Positions 1 to 15,703 of a stretch of DNA of 64,000 nucleotides are shown one piece after another. The DNA is from Pseudoips prasinana. Its lineage: Eukaryota > Arthropoda > Insecta > Lepidoptera > Nolidae. The notes beneath the pieces were generated by a model, which had not been told where the DNA came from, made no database searches, and saw only the letters and a list, made by a program, of their open reading frames with translations. The DNA is taken from NCBI GenBank assembly GCA_951640165.1, contig OX621247.1, forward strand, positions 36,864,001 to 36,928,000, given 5' to 3'. Positions within the stretch are counted from its first letter, which is position 1, and every line of letters begins with the position of its first letter. A program made the position numbers and the translations under genes.

Positions 1-529
1 ACGTAATGTATGGGCAGAAACTACCCGCCACTACACCTCGGTTTGGGTGATGAAAAATCTAAGATTGCAAATATCTTTAGAGTTATTGGTGCGATCACCG
101 TGTATGCGGTGTCGTTAGATGCGTCTCGACGAGAGCTAGCCGGTAAGTAAATAATCAAGTTAGGGTACAGTAGAAAAATAATTAGGTATCACTGAAAAAC
201 TAGAATTTGTACGTGAAAGTTAGGGTTTATATCAAAAAACTCAAATACCCTGTGTCTTACAACCGCAAATATGGTGTTGGCGGATGCGTTTCCTTGAGTT
301 TTTGATATTAGAACTATAAAAACTATATACACTATGTAAAAATAATAAGTAATTGACCAAAAACTATGTTTTCAGTACAAAATACACAGAAACTATTGTT
401 TAGGGTCGATTTTAGAAATATATATGTATATTATAATGAAAACAAAGTCACTTTATATAATGGGGGGCTAATATTAGACGATAGACACAAAAAGAATTAT
501 TGAAATCGAATGTTTGTGGATTGAGATAT
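1..529 (+). repeat. Representative satellite monomer
   Basis: First monomer of the array, taken as reference (the phase is arbitrary). It holds TTAGG on the plus strand at about 160, 182, 220 and 400; three of these extend to TTAGGG. I see no CCTAA on this strand, so the motif is strongly strand-biased and points the same way as the true telomeric repeats at the array's right end. A small CACCG/CGGTG dyad lies at 96-100/107-111, and an AT-rich near-palindrome near 420-435 is the site of the ACATATG length variant. I see no CENP-B-box-like motif. Confidence 0.9.
229..308. repeat. Inverted repeat inside each satellite monomer
   Basis: ATATCAAAAAACTCAA at 229-244 is the reverse complement of TTGAGTTTTTGATAT at 294-308, except for one A in the run (6 versus 5). 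The loop is about 50 bases and contains the GC-richer segment of the monomer. The arrangement recurs in every monomer, so the array contains some 90 potential cruciforms or transcript hairpins. Confidence 0.8.
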
Positions 530-3500
530 ACGTAATGTATGGGCAGAAACTACCCGCCACTACACCTCGGTTTGGGTGATGAAAAATCTAAGATTGCAAA
601 TATCTTTAGAGTTATTGGTGCGATCACCGTGTATGCGGTGTCGTTAGATGCGTCTCGACGAGAGCTAGCCGGTAAGTAAATAATCAAGTTAGGGTACAGT
701 AGAAAAATAATTAGGTATCACTGAAAAACTAGAATTTGTACGTGAAAGTTAGGGTTTATATCAAAAAACTCAAATACCCTGTGTCTTACAACCGCAAATA
801 TGGTGTTGGCGGATGCGTTTCCTTGAGTTTTTGATATTAGAACTATAAAAACTATATACACTATGTAAAAATAATAAGTAATTGACCAAAAACTATGTTT
901 TCAGTACAAAATACACAGAAACTATTGTTTAGGGTCGATTTTAGAAATATATATGTATATTATAATGAAAACAAAGTCACTTTATATAATGGGGGGGCTA
1001 ATATTAGACGATAGACACAAAAAGAATTATTGAAATCGAATGTTTGTGGATTGAGATATACGTAATGTATGGGCAGAAACTACCCGCCACTACACCTCGG
1101 TTTGGGTGATGAAAAATCTAAGATTGCAAATATCTTTAGAGTTATTGGTGCGATCACCGTGTATGCGGTGTCGTTAGATGCGTCTCGACGAGAGCTAGCC
1201 GGTAAGTAAATAATCAAGTTAGGGTACAGTAGAAAAATAATTAGGTATCACTGAAAAACTAGAATTTGTACGTGAAAGTTAGGGTTTATATCAAAAAACT
1301 CAAATACCCTGTGTCTTACAACCGCAAATATGGTGTTGGCGGATGCGTTTCCTTGAGTTTTTGATATTAGAACTATAAAAACTATATACACTATGTAAAA
1401 ATAATAAGTAATTGACCAAAAACTATGTTTTCAGTACAAAATACACAGAAACTATTGTTTAGGGTCGATTTTAGAAATATACATATGTATATTATAATGA
1501 AAACAAAGTCACTTTATATAATGGGGGGCTAATATTAGACGATAGACACAAAAAGAATTATTGAAATCGAATGTTTGTGGATTGAGATATACGTAATGTA
1601 TGGGCAGAAACTACCCGCCACTACACCTCGGTTTGGGTGATGAAAAATCTAAGATTGCAAATATCTTTAGAGTTATTGGTGCGATCACCGTGTATGCGGT
1701 GTCGTTAGATGCGTCTCGACGAGAGCTAGCCGGTAAGTAAATAATCAAGTTAGGGTACAGTAGAAAAATAATTAGGTATCACTGAAAAACTAGAATTTGT
1801 ACGTGAAAGTTAGGGTTTATATCAAAAAACTCAAATACCCTGTGTCTTACAACCGCAAATATGGTGTTGGCGGATGCGTTTCCTTGAGTTTTTGATATTA
1901 GAACTATAAAAACTATATACACTATGTAAAAATAATAAGTAATTGACCAAAAACTATGTTTTCAGTACAAAATACACAGAAACTATTGTTTAGGGTCGAT
2001 TTTAGAAATATATATGTATATTATAATGAAAACAAAGTCACTTTATATAATGGGGGGCTAATATTAGACGATAGACACAAAAAGAATTATTGAAATCGAA
2101 TGTTTGTGGATTGAGATATACGTAATGTATGGGCAGAAACTACCCGCCACTACACCTCGGTTTGGGTGATGAAAAATCTAAGATTGCAAATATCTTTAGA
2201 GTTATTGGTGCGATCACCGTGTATGCGGTGTCGTTAGATGCGTCTCGACGAGAGCTAGCCGGTAAGTAAATAATCAAGTTAGGGTACAGTAGAAAAATAA
2301 TTAGGTATCACTGAAAAACTAGAATTTGTACGTGAAAGTTAGGGTTTATATCAAAAAACTCAAATACCCTGTGTCTTACAACCGCAAATATGGTGTTGGC
2401 GGATGCGTTTCCTTGAGTTTTTGATATTAGAACTATAAAAACTATATACACTATGTAAAAATAATAAGTAATTGACCAAAAACTATGTTTTCAGTACAAA
2501 ATACACAGAAACTATTGTTTAGGGTCGATTTTAGAAATATACATATGTATATTATAATGAAAACAAAGTCACTTTATATAATGGGGGGCTAATATTAGAC
2601 GATAGACACAAAAAGAATTATTGAAATCGAATGTTTGTGGATTGAGATATACGTAATGTATGGGCAGAAACTACCCGCCACTACACCTCGGTTTGGGTGA
2701 TGAAAAATCTAAGATTGCAAATATCTTTAGAGTTATTGGTGCGATCACCGTGTATGCGGTGTCGTTAGATGCGTCTCGACGAGAGCTAGCCGGTAAGTAA
2801 ATAATCAAGTTAGGGTACAGTAGAAAAATAATTAGGTATCACTGAAAAACTAGAATTTGTACGTGAAAGTTAGGGTTTATATCAAAAAACTCAAATACCC
2901 TGTGTCTTACAACCGCAAATATGGTGTTGGCGGATGCGTTTCCTTGAGTTTTTGATATTAGAACTATAAAAACTATATACACTATGTAAAAATAATAAGT
3001 AATTGACCAAAAACTATGTTTTCAGTACAAAATACACAGAAACTATTGTTTAGGGTCGATTTTAGAAATATATATGTATATTATAATGAAAACAAAGTCA
3101 CTTTATATAATGGGGGGCTAATATTAGACGATAGACACAAAAAGAATTATTGAAATCGAATGTTTGTGGATTGAGATATACGTAATGTATGGGCAGAAAC
3201 TACCCGCCACTACACCTCGGTTTGGGTGATGAAAAATCTAAGATTGCAAATATCTTTAGAGTTATTGGTGCGATCACCGTGTATGCGGTGTCGTTAGATG
3301 CGTCTCGACGAGAGCTAGCCGGTAAGTAAATAATCAAGTTAGGGTACAGTAGAAAAATAATTAGGTATCACTGAAAAACTAGAATTTGTACGTGAAAGTT
3401 AGGGTTTATATCAAAAAACTCAAATACCCTGTGTCTTACAACCGCAAATATGGTGTTGGCGGATGCGTTTCCTTGAGTTTTTGATATTAGAACTATAAAA

Positions 3501-4238
3501 ACTATATACACTATGTAAAAATAATAAGTAATTGACCAAAAACTATGTTTTCAGTACAAAATACACAGAAACTATTGTTTAGGGTCGATTTTAGAAATAT
3601 ATATGTATATTATAATGAAAACAAAGTCACTTTATATAATGGGGGGCTAATATTAGACGATAGACACAAAAAGAATTATTGAAATCGAATGTTTGTGGAT
3701 TGAGATATACGTAATGTATGGGCAGAAACTACCCGCCACTACACCTCGGTTTGGGTGATGAAAAATCTAAGATTGCAAATATCTTTAGAGTTATTGGTGC
3801 GATCACCGTGTATGCGGTGTCGTTAGATGCGTCTCGACGAGAGCTAGCCGGTAAGTAAATAATCAAGTTAGGGTACAGTAGAAAAATAATTAGGTATCAC
3901 TGAAAAACTAGAATTTGTACGTGAAAGTTAGGGTTTATATCAAAAAACTCAAATACCCTGTGTCTTACAACCGCAAATATGGTGTTGGCGGATGCGTTTC
4001 CTTGAGTTTTTGATATTAGAACTATAAAAACTATATACACTATGTAAAAATAATAAGTAATTGACCAAAAACTATGTTTTCAGTACAAAATACACAGAAA
4101 CTATTGTTTAGGGTCGATTTTAGAAATATATATGTATATTATAATGAAAACAAAGTCACTTTATATAATGGGGGGGCTAATATTAGACGATAGACACAAA
4201 AAGAATTATTGAAATCGAATGTTTGTGGATTGAGATAT
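530..4238 (+). repeat. Satellite higher-order block A, first copy (monomers 2-8)
   Basis: Monomer 2 has the 7-G variant, monomers 3 and 5 have ACATATG, and monomer 8 has 7 G. The same order recurs exactly 20 monomers later at 11117-14825, and both blocks are 3709 bp long. The variants are rare elsewhere: 7 G occurs in only two other monomers and ACATATG in none. A block duplication therefore explains the pattern better than recurrent mutation. Confidence 0.8.
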
Positions 4239-7200
4239 ACGTAATGTATGGGCAGAAACTACCCGCCACTACACCTCGGTTTGGGTGATGAAAAATCTAA
4301 GATTGCAAATATCTTTAGAGTTATTGGTGCGATCACCGTGTATGCGGTGTCGTTAGATGCGTCTCGACGAGAGCTAGCCGGTAAGTAAATAATCAAGTTA
4401 GGGTACAGTAGAAAAATAATTAGGTATCACTGAAAAACTAGAATTTGTACGTGAAAGTTAGGGTTTATATCAAAAAACTCAAATACCCTGTGTCTTACAA
4501 CCGCAAATATGGTGTTGGCGGATGCGTTTCCTTGAGTTTTTGATATTAGAACTATAAAAACTATATACACTATGTAAAAATAATAAGTAATTGACCAAAA
4601 ACTATGTTTTCAGTACAAAATACACAGAAACTATTGTTTAGGGTCGATTTTAGAAATATATATGTATATTATAATGAAAACAAAGTCACTTTATATAATG
4701 GGGGGCTAATATTAGACGATAGACACAAAAAGAATTATTGAAATCGAATGTTTGTGGATTGAGATATACGTAATGTATGGGCAGAAACTACCCGCCACTA
4801 CACCTCGGTTTGGGTGATGAAAAATCTAAGATTGCAAATATCTTTAGAGTTATTGGTGCGATCACCGTGTATGCGGTGTCGTTAGATGCGTCTCGACGAG
4901 AGCTAGCCGGTAAGTAAATAATCAAGTTAGGGTACAGTAGAAAAATAATTAGGTATCACTGAAAAACTAGAATTTGTAGGTGAAAGTTAGGGTTTATATC
5001 AAAAAACTCAAATACCCTGTGTCTTACAACCGCAAATATGGTGTTGGCGGATGCGTTTCCTTGAGTTTTTGATATTAGAACTATAAAAACTATATACACT
5101 ATGTAAAAATAATAAGTAATTGACCAAAAACTATGTTTTCAGTACAAAATACACAGAAACTATTGTTTAGGGTCGATTTTAGAAATATATATGTATATTA
5201 TAATGAAAACAAAGTCACTTTATATAATGGGGGGCTAATATTAGACGATAGACACAAAAAGAATTATTGAAATCGAATGTTTGTGGATTGAGATATACGT
5301 AATGTATGGGCAGAAACTACCCGCCACTACACCTCGGTTTGGGTGATGAAAAATCTAAGATTGCAAATATCTTTAGAGTTATTGGTGCGATCACCGTGTA
5401 TGCGGTGTCGTTAGATGCGTCTCGACGAGAGCTAGCCGGTAAGTAAATAATCAAGTTAGGGTACAGTAGAAAAATAATTAGGTATCACTGAAAAACTAGA
5501 ATTTGTACGTGAAAGTTAGGGTTTATATCAAAAAACTCAAATACCCTGTGTCTTACAACCGCAAATATGGTGTTGGCGGATGCGTTTCCTTGAGTTTTTG
5601 ATATTAGAACTATAAAAACTATATACACTATGTAAAAATAATAAGTAATTGACCAAAAACTATGTTTTCAGTACAAAATACACAGAAACTATTGTTTAGG
5701 GTCGATTTTAGAAATATATATGTATATTATAATGAAAACAAAGTCACTTTATATAATGGGGGGCTAATATTAGACGATAGACACAAAAAGAATTATTGAA
5801 ATCGAATGTTTGTGGATTGAGATATACGTAATGTATGGGCAGAAACTACCCGCCACTACACCTCGGTTTGGGTGATGAAAAATCTAAGATTGCAAATATC
5901 TTTAGAGTTATTGGTGCGATCACCGTGTATGCGGTGTCGTTAGATGCGTCTCGACGAGAGCTAGCCGGTAAGTAAATAATCAAGTTAGGGTACAGTAGAA
6001 AAATAATTAGGTATCACTGAAAAACTAGAATTTGTAGGTGAAAGTTAGGGTTTATATCAAAAAACTCAAATACCCTGTGTCTTACAACCGCAAATATGGT
6101 GTTGGCGGATGCGTTTCCTTGAGTTTTTGATATTAGAACTATAAAAACTATATACACTATGTAAAAATAATAAGTAATTGACCAAAAACTATGTTTTCAG
6201 TACAAAATACACAGAAACTATTGTTTAGGGTCGATTTTAGAAATATATATGTATATTATAATGAAAACAAAGTCACTTTATATAATGGGGGGCTAATATT
6301 AGACGATAGACACAAAAAGAATTATTGAAATCGAATGTTTGTGGATTGAGATATACGTAATGTATGGGCAGAAACTACCCGCCACTACACCTCGGTTTGG
6401 GTGATGAAAAATCTAAGATTGCAAATATCTTTAGAGTTATTGGTGCGATCACCGTGTATGCGGTGTCGTTAGATGCGTCTCGACGAGAGCTAGCCGGTAA
6501 GTAAATAATCAAGTTAGGGTACAGTAGAAAAATAATTAGGTATCACTGAAAAACTAGAATTTGTACGTGAAAGTTAGGGTTTATATCAAAAAACTCAAAT
6601 ACCCTGTGTCTTACAACCGCAAATATGGTGTTGGCGGATGCGTTTCCTTGAGTTTTTGATATTAGAACTATAAAAACTATATACACTATGTAAAAATAAT
6701 AAGTAATTGACCAAAAACTATGTTTTCAGTACAAAATACACAGAAACTATTGTTTAGGGTCGATTTTAGAAATATATATGTATATTATAATGAAAACAAA
6801 GTCACTTTATATAATGGGGGGCTAATATTAGACGATAGACACAAAAAGAATTATTGAAATCGAATGTTTGTGGATTGAGATATACGTAATGTATGGGCAG
6901 AAACTACCCGCCACTACACCTCGGTTTGGGTGATGAAAAATCTAAGATTGCAAATATCTTTAGAGTTATTGGTGCGATCACCGTGTATGCGGTGTCGTTA
7001 GATGCGTCTCGACGAGAGCTAGCCGGTAAGTAAATAATCAAGTTAGGGTACAGTAGAAAAATAATTAGGTATCACTGAAAAACTAGAATTTGTACGTGAA
7101 AGTTAGGGTTTATATCAAAAAACTCAAATACCCTGTGTCTTACAACCGCAAATATGGTGTTGGCGGATGCGTTTCCTTGAGTTTTTGATATTAGAACTAT

Positions 7201-10200
7201 AAAAACTATATACACTATGTAAAAATAATAAGTAATTGACCAAAAACTATGTTTTCAGTACAAAATACACAGAAACTATTGTTTAGGGTCGATTTTAGAA
7301 ATATATATGTATATTATAATGAAAACAAAGTCACTTTATATAATGGGGGGCTAATATTAGACGATAGACACAAAAAGAATTATTGAAATCGAATGTTTGT
7401 GGATTGAGATATACGTAATGTATGGGCAGAAACTACCCGCCACTACACCTCGGTTTGGGTGATGAAAAATCTAAGATTGCAAATATCTTTAGAGTTATTG
7501 GTGCGATCACCGTGTATGCGGTGTCGTTAGATGCGTCTCGACGAGAGCTAGCCGGTAAGTAAATAATCAAGTTAGGGTACAGTAGAAAAATAATTAGGTA
7601 TCACTGAAAAACTAGAATTTGTAGGTGAAAGTTAGGGTTTATATCAAAAAACTCAAATACCCTGTGTCTTACAACCGCAAATATGGTGTTGGCGGATGCG
7701 TTTCCTTGAGTTTTTGATATTAGAACTATAAAAACTATATACACTATGTAAAAATAATAAGTAATTGACCAAAAACTATGTTTTCAGTACAAAATACACA
7801 GAAACTATTGTTTAGGGTCGATTTTAGAAATATATATGTATATTATAATGAAAACAAAGTCACTTTATATAATGGGGGGCTAATATTAGACGATAGACAC
7901 AAAAAGAATTATTGAAATCGAATGTTTGTGGATTGAGATATACGTAATGTATGGGCAGAAACTACCCGCCACTACACCTCGGTTTGGGTGATGAAAAATC
8001 TAAGATTGCAAATATCTTTAGAGTTATTGGTGCGATCACCGTGTATGCGGTGTCGTTAGATGCGTCTCGACGAGAGCTAGCCGGTAAGTAAATAATCAAG
8101 TTAGGGTACAGTAGAAAAATAATTAGGTATCACTGAAAAACTAGAATTTGTACGTGAAAGTTAGGGTTTATATCAAAAAACTCAAATACCCTGTGTCTTA
8201 CAACCGCAAATATGGTGTTGGCGGATGCGTTTCCTTGAGTTTTTGATATTAGAACTATAAAAACTATATACACTATGTAAAAATAATAAGTAATTGACCA
8301 AAAACTATGTTTTCAGTACAAAATACACAGAAACTATTGTTTAGGGTCGATTTTAGAAATATATATGTATATTATAATGAAAACAAAGTCACTTTATATA
8401 ATGGGGGGCTAATATTAGACGATAGACACAAAAAGAATTATTGAAATCGAATGTTTGTGGATTGAGATATACGTAATGTATGGGCAGAAACTACCCGCCA
8501 CTACACCTCGGTTTGGGTGATGAAAAATCTAAGATTGCAAATATCTTTAGAGTTATTGGTGCGATCACCGTGTATGCGGTGTCGTTAGATGCGTCTCGAC
8601 GAGAGCTAGCCGGTAAGTAAATAATCAAGTTAGGGTACAGTAGAAAAATAATTAGGTATCACTGAAAAACTAGAATTTGTACGTGAAAGTTAGGGTTTAT
8701 ATCAAAAAACTCAAATACCCTGTGTCTTACAACCGCAAATATGGTGTTGGCGGATGCGTTTCCTTGAGTTTTTGATATTAGAACTATAAAAACTATATAC
8801 ACTATGTAAAAATAATAAGTAATTGACCAAAAACTATGTTTTCAGTACAAAATACACAGAAACTATTGTTTAGGGTCGATTTTAGAAATATATATGTATA
8901 TTATAATGAAAACAAAGTCACTTTATATAATGGGGGGGCTAATATTAGACGATAGACACAAAAAGAATTATTGAAATCGAATGTTTGTGGATTGAGATAT
9001 ACGTAATGTATGGGCAGAAACTACCCGCCACTACACCTCGGTTTGGGTGATGAAAAATCTAAGATTGCAAATATCTTTAGAGTTATTGGTGCGATCACCG
9101 TGTATGCGGTGTCGTTAGATGCGTCTCGACGAGAGCTAGCCGGTAAGTAAATAATCAAGTTAGGGTACAGTAGAAAAATAATTAGGTATCACTGAAAAAC
9201 TAGAATTTGTACGTGAAAGTTAGGGTTTATATCAAAAAACTCAAATACCCTGTGTCTTACAACCGCAAATATGGTGTTGGCGGATGCGTTTCCTTGAGTT
9301 TTTGATATTAGAACTATAAAAACTATATACACTATGTAAAAATAATAAGTAATTGACCAAAAACTATGTTTTCAGTACAAAATACACAGAAACTATTGTT
9401 TAGGGTCGATTTTAGAAATATATATGTATATTATAATGAAAACAAAGTCACTTTATATAATGGGGGGCTAATATTAGACGATAGACACAAAAAGAATTAT
9501 TGAAATCGAATGTTTGTGGATTGAGATATACGTAATGTATGGGCAGAAACTACCCGCCACTACACCTCGGTTTGGGTGATGAAAAATCTAAGATTGCAAA
9601 TATCTTTAGAGTTATTGGTGCGATCACCGTGTATGCGGTGTCGTTAGATGCGTCTCGACGAGAGCTAGCCGGTAAGTAAATAATCAAGTTAGGGTACAGT
9701 AGAAAAATAATTAGGTATCACTGAAAAACTAGAATTTGTACGTGAAAGTTAGGGTTTATATCAAAAAACTCAAATACCCTGTGTCTTACAACCGCAAATA
9801 TGGTGTTGGCGGATGCGTTTCCTTGAGTTTTTGATATTAGAACTATAAAAACTATATACACTATGTAAAAATAATAAGTAATTGACCAAAAACTATGTTT
9901 TCAGTACAAAATACACAGAAACTATTGTTTAGGGTCGATTTTAGAAATATATATGTATATTATAATGAAAACAAAGTCACTTTATATAATGGGGGGCTAA
10001 TATTAGACGATAGACACAAAAAGAATTATTGAAATCGAATGTTTGTGGATTGAGATATACGTAATGTATGGGCAGAAACTACCCGCCACTACACCTCGGT
10101 TTGGGTGATGAAAAATCTAAGATTGCAAATATCTTTAGAGTTATTGGTGCGATCACCGTGTATGCGGTGTCGTTAGATGCGTCTCGACGAGAGCTAGCCG

Positions 10201-11116
10201 GTAAGTAAATAATCAAGTTAGGGTACAGTAGAAAAATAATTAGGTATCACTGAAAAACTAGAATTTGTAGGTGAAAGTTAGGGTTTATATCAAAAAACTC
10301 AAATACCCTGTGTCTTACAACCGCAAATATGGTGTTGGCGGATGCGTTTCCTTGAGTTTTTGATATTAGAACTATAAAAACTATATACACTATGTAAAAA
10401 TAATAAGTAATTGACCAAAAACTATGTTTTCAGTACAAAATACACAGAAACTATTGTTTAGGGTCGATTTTAGAAATATATATGTATATTATAATGAAAA
10501 CAAAGTCACTTTATATAATGGGGGGCTAATATTAGACGATAGACACAAAAAGAATTATTGAAATCGAATGTTTGTGGATTGAGATATACGTAATGTATGG
10601 GCAGAAACTACCCGCCACTACACCTCGGTTTGGGTGATGAAAAATCTAAGATTGCAAATATCTTTAGAGTTATTGGTGCGATCACCGTGTATGCGGTGTC
10701 GTTAGATGCGTCTCGACGAGAGCTAGCCGGTAAGTAAATAATCAAGTTAGGGTACAGTAGAAAAATAATTAGGTATCACTGAAAAACTAGAATTTGTACG
10801 TGAAAGTTAGGGTTTATATCAAAAAACTCAAATACCCTGTGTCTTACAACCGCAAATATGGTGTTGGCGGATGCGTTTCCTTGAGTTTTTGATATTAGAA
10901 CTATAAAAACTATATACACTATGTAAAAATAATAAGTAATTGACCAAAAACTATGTTTTCAGTACAAAATACACAGAAACTATTGTTTAGGGTCGATTTT
11001 AGAAATATATATGTATATTATAATGAAAACAAAGTCACTTTATATAATGGGGGGCTAATATTAGACGATAGACACAAAAAGAATTATTGAAATCGAATGT
11101 TTGTGGATTGAGATAT

Positions 11117-14100
11117 ACGTAATGTATGGGCAGAAACTACCCGCCACTACACCTCGGTTTGGGTGATGAAAAATCTAAGATTGCAAATATCTTTAGAGTT
11201 ATTGGTGCGATCACCGTGTATGCGGTGTCGTTAGATGCGTCTCGACGAGAGCTAGCCGGTAAGTAAATAATCAAGTTAGGGTACAGTAGAAAAATAATTA
11301 GGTATCACTGAAAAACTAGAATTTGTACGTGAAAGTTAGGGTTTATATCAAAAAACTCAAATACCCTGTGTCTTACAACCGCAAATATGGTGTTGGCGGA
11401 TGCGTTTCCTTGAGTTTTTGATATTAGAACTATAAAAACTATATACACTATGTAAAAATAATAAGTAATTGACCAAAAACTATGTTTTCAGTACAAAATA
11501 CACAGAAACTATTGTTTAGGGTCGATTTTAGAAATATATATGTATATTATAATGAAAACAAAGTCACTTTATATAATGGGGGGGCTAATATTAGACGATA
11601 GACACAAAAAGAATTATTGAAATCGAATGTTTGTGGATTGAGATATACGTAATGTATGGGCAGAAACTACCCGCCACTACACCTCGGTTTGGGTGATGAA
11701 AAATCTAAGATTGCAAATATCTTTAGAGTTATTGGTGCGATCACCGTGTATGCGGTGTCGTTAGATGCGTCTCGACGAGAGCTAGCCGGTAAGTAAATAA
11801 TCAAGTTAGGGTACAGTAGAAAAATAATTAGGTATCACTGAAAAACTAGAATTTGTACGTGAAAGTTAGGGTTTATATCAAAAAACTCAAATACCCTGTG
11901 TCTTACAACCGCAAATATGGTGTTGGCGGATGCGTTTCCTTGAGTTTTTGATATTAGAACTATAAAAACTATATACACTATGTAAAAATAATAAGTAATT
12001 GACCAAAAACTATGTTTTCAGTACAAAATACACAGAAACTATTGTTTAGGGTCGATTTTAGAAATATACATATGTATATTATAATGAAAACAAAGTCACT
12101 TTATATAATGGGGGGCTAATATTAGACGATAGACACAAAAAGAATTATTGAAATCGAATGTTTGTGGATTGAGATATACGTAATGTATGGGCAGAAACTA
12201 CCCGCCACTACACCTCGGTTTGGGTGATGAAAAATCTAAGATTGCAAATATCTTTAGAGTTATTGGTGCGATCACCGTGTATGCGGTGTCGTTAGATGCG
12301 TCTCGACGAGAGCTAGCCGGTAAGTAAATAATCAAGTTAGGGTACAGTAGAAAAATAATTAGGTATCACTGAAAAACTAGAATTTGTACGTGAAAGTTAG
12401 GGTTTATATCAAAAAACTCAAATACCCTGTGTCTTACAACCGCAAATATGGTGTTGGCGGATGCGTTTCCTTGAGTTTTTGATATTAGAACTATAAAAAC
12501 TATATACACTATGTAAAAATAATAAGTAATTGACCAAAAACTATGTTTTCAGTACAAAATACACAGAAACTATTGTTTAGGGTCGATTTTAGAAATATAT
12601 ATGTATATTATAATGAAAACAAAGTCACTTTATATAATGGGGGGCTAATATTAGACGATAGACACAAAAAGAATTATTGAAATCGAATGTTTGTGGATTG
12701 AGATATACGTAATGTATGGGCAGAAACTACCCGCCACTACACCTCGGTTTGGGTGATGAAAAATCTAAGATTGCAAATATCTTTAGAGTTATTGGTGCGA
12801 TCACCGTGTATGCGGTGTCGTTAGATGCGTCTCGACGAGAGCTAGCCGGTAAGTAAATAATCAAGTTAGGGTACAGTAGAAAAATAATTAGGTATCACTG
12901 AAAAACTAGAATTTGTACGTGAAAGTTAGGGTTTATATCAAAAAACTCAAATACCCTGTGTCTTACAACCGCAAATATGGTGTTGGCGGATGCGTTTCCT
13001 TGAGTTTTTGATATTAGAACTATAAAAACTATATACACTATGTAAAAATAATAAGTAATTGACCAAAAACTATGTTTTCAGTACAAAATACACAGAAACT
13101 ATTGTTTAGGGTCGATTTTAGAAATATACATATGTATATTATAATGAAAACAAAGTCACTTTATATAATGGGGGGCTAATATTAGACGATAGACACAAAA
13201 AGAATTATTGAAATCGAATGTTTGTGGATTGAGATATACGTAATGTATGGGCAGAAACTACCCGCCACTACACCTCGGTTTGGGTGATGAAAAATCTAAG
13301 ATTGCAAATATCTTTAGAGTTATTGGTGCGATCACCGTGTATGCGGTGTCGTTAGATGCGTCTCGACGAGAGCTAGCCGGTAAGTAAATAATCAAGTTAG
13401 GGTACAGTAGAAAAATAATTAGGTATCACTGAAAAACTAGAATTTGTACGTGAAAGTTAGGGTTTATATCAAAAAACTCAAATACCCTGTGTCTTACAAC
13501 CGCAAATATGGTGTTGGCGGATGCGTTTCCTTGAGTTTTTGATATTAGAACTATAAAAACTATATACACTATGTAAAAATAATAAGTAATTGACCAAAAA
13601 CTATGTTTTCAGTACAAAATACACAGAAACTATTGTTTAGGGTCGATTTTAGAAATATATATGTATATTATAATGAAAACAAAGTCACTTTATATAATGG
13701 GGGGCTAATATTAGACGATAGACACAAAAAGAATTATTGAAATCGAATGTTTGTGGATTGAGATATACGTAATGTATGGGCAGAAACTACCCGCCACTAC
13801 ACCTCGGTTTGGGTGATGAAAAATCTAAGATTGCAAATATCTTTAGAGTTATTGGTGCGATCACCGTGTATGCGGTGTCGTTAGATGCGTCTCGACGAGA
13901 GCTAGCCGGTAAGTAAATAATCAAGTTAGGGTACAGTAGAAAAATAATTAGGTATCACTGAAAAACTAGAATTTGTACGTGAAAGTTAGGGTTTATATCA
14001 AAAAACTCAAATACCCTGTGTCTTACAACCGCAAATATGGTGTTGGCGGATGCGTTTCCTTGAGTTTTTGATATTAGAACTATAAAAACTATATACACTA

Positions 14101-14825
14101 TGTAAAAATAATAAGTAATTGACCAAAAACTATGTTTTCAGTACAAAATACACAGAAACTATTGTTTAGGGTCGATTTTAGAAATATATATGTATATTAT
14201 AATGAAAACAAAGTCACTTTATATAATGGGGGGCTAATATTAGACGATAGACACAAAAAGAATTATTGAAATCGAATGTTTGTGGATTGAGATATACGTA
14301 ATGTATGGGCAGAAACTACCCGCCACTACACCTCGGTTTGGGTGATGAAAAATCTAAGATTGCAAATATCTTTAGAGTTATTGGTGCGATCACCGTGTAT
14401 GCGGTGTCGTTAGATGCGTCTCGACGAGAGCTAGCCGGTAAGTAAATAATCAAGTTAGGGTACAGTAGAAAAATAATTAGGTATCACTGAAAAACTAGAA
14501 TTTGTACGTGAAAGTTAGGGTTTATATCAAAAAACTCAAATACCCTGTGTCTTACAACCGCAAATATGGTGTTGGCGGATGCGTTTCCTTGAGTTTTTGA
14601 TATTAGAACTATAAAAACTATATACACTATGTAAAAATAATAAGTAATTGACCAAAAACTATGTTTTCAGTACAAAATACACAGAAACTATTGTTTAGGG
14701 TCGATTTTAGAAATATATATGTATATTATAATGAAAACAAAGTCACTTTATATAATGGGGGGGCTAATATTAGACGATAGACACAAAAAGAATTATTGAA
14801 ATCGAATGTTTGTGGATTGAGATAT
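11117..14825 (+). repeat. Satellite higher-order block A, second copy (monomers 22-28)
   Basis: Carries 7 G in monomers 22 and 28 and ACATATG in monomers 23 and 25, matching monomers 2, 8, 3 and 5. The offset is 10587 bp. Similarity cannot be traced past monomer 29, because monomer 10 has the TAGGTG variant and monomer 30 does not. Confidence 0.8.
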
Positions 14826-15703
14826 ACGTAATGTATGGGCAGAAACTACCCGCCACTACACCTCGGTTTGGGTGATGAAAAATCTAAGATTGCAAATATC
14901 TTTAGAGTTATTGGTGCGATCACCGTGTATGCGGTGTCGTTAGATGCGTCTCGACGAGAGCTAGCCGGTAAGTAAATAATCAAGTTAGGGTACAGTAGAA
15001 AAATAATTAGGTATCACTGAAAAACTAGAATTTGTACGTGAAAGTTAGGGTTTATATCAAAAAACTCAAATACCCTGTGTCTTACAACCGCAAATATGGT
15101 GTTGGCGGATGCGTTTCCTTGAGTTTTTGATATTAGAACTATAAAAACTATATACACTATGTAAAAATAATAAGTAATTGACCAAAAACTATGTTTTCAG
15201 TACAAAATACACAGAAACTATTGTTTAGGGTCGATTTTAGAAATATATATGTATATTATAATGAAAACAAAGTCACTTTATATAATGGGGGGCTAATATT
15301 AGACGATAGACACAAAAAGAATTATTGAAATCGAATGTTTGTGGATTGAGATATACGTAATGTATGGGCAGAAACTACCCGCCACTACACCTCGGTTTGG
15401 GTGATGAAAAATCTAAGATTGCAAATATCTTTAGAGTTATTGGTGCGATCACCGTGTATGCGGTGTCGTTAGATGCGTCTCGACGAGAGCTAGCCGGTAA
15501 GTAAATAATCAAGTTAGGGTACAGTAGAAAAATAATTAGGTATCACTGAAAAACTAGAATTTGTACGTGAAAGTTAGGGTTTATATCAAAAAACTCAAAT
15601 ACCCTGTGTCTTACAACCGCAAATATGGTGTTGGCGGATGCGTTTCCTTGAGTTTTTGATATTAGAACTATAAAAACTATATACACTATGTAAAAATAAT
15701 AAG

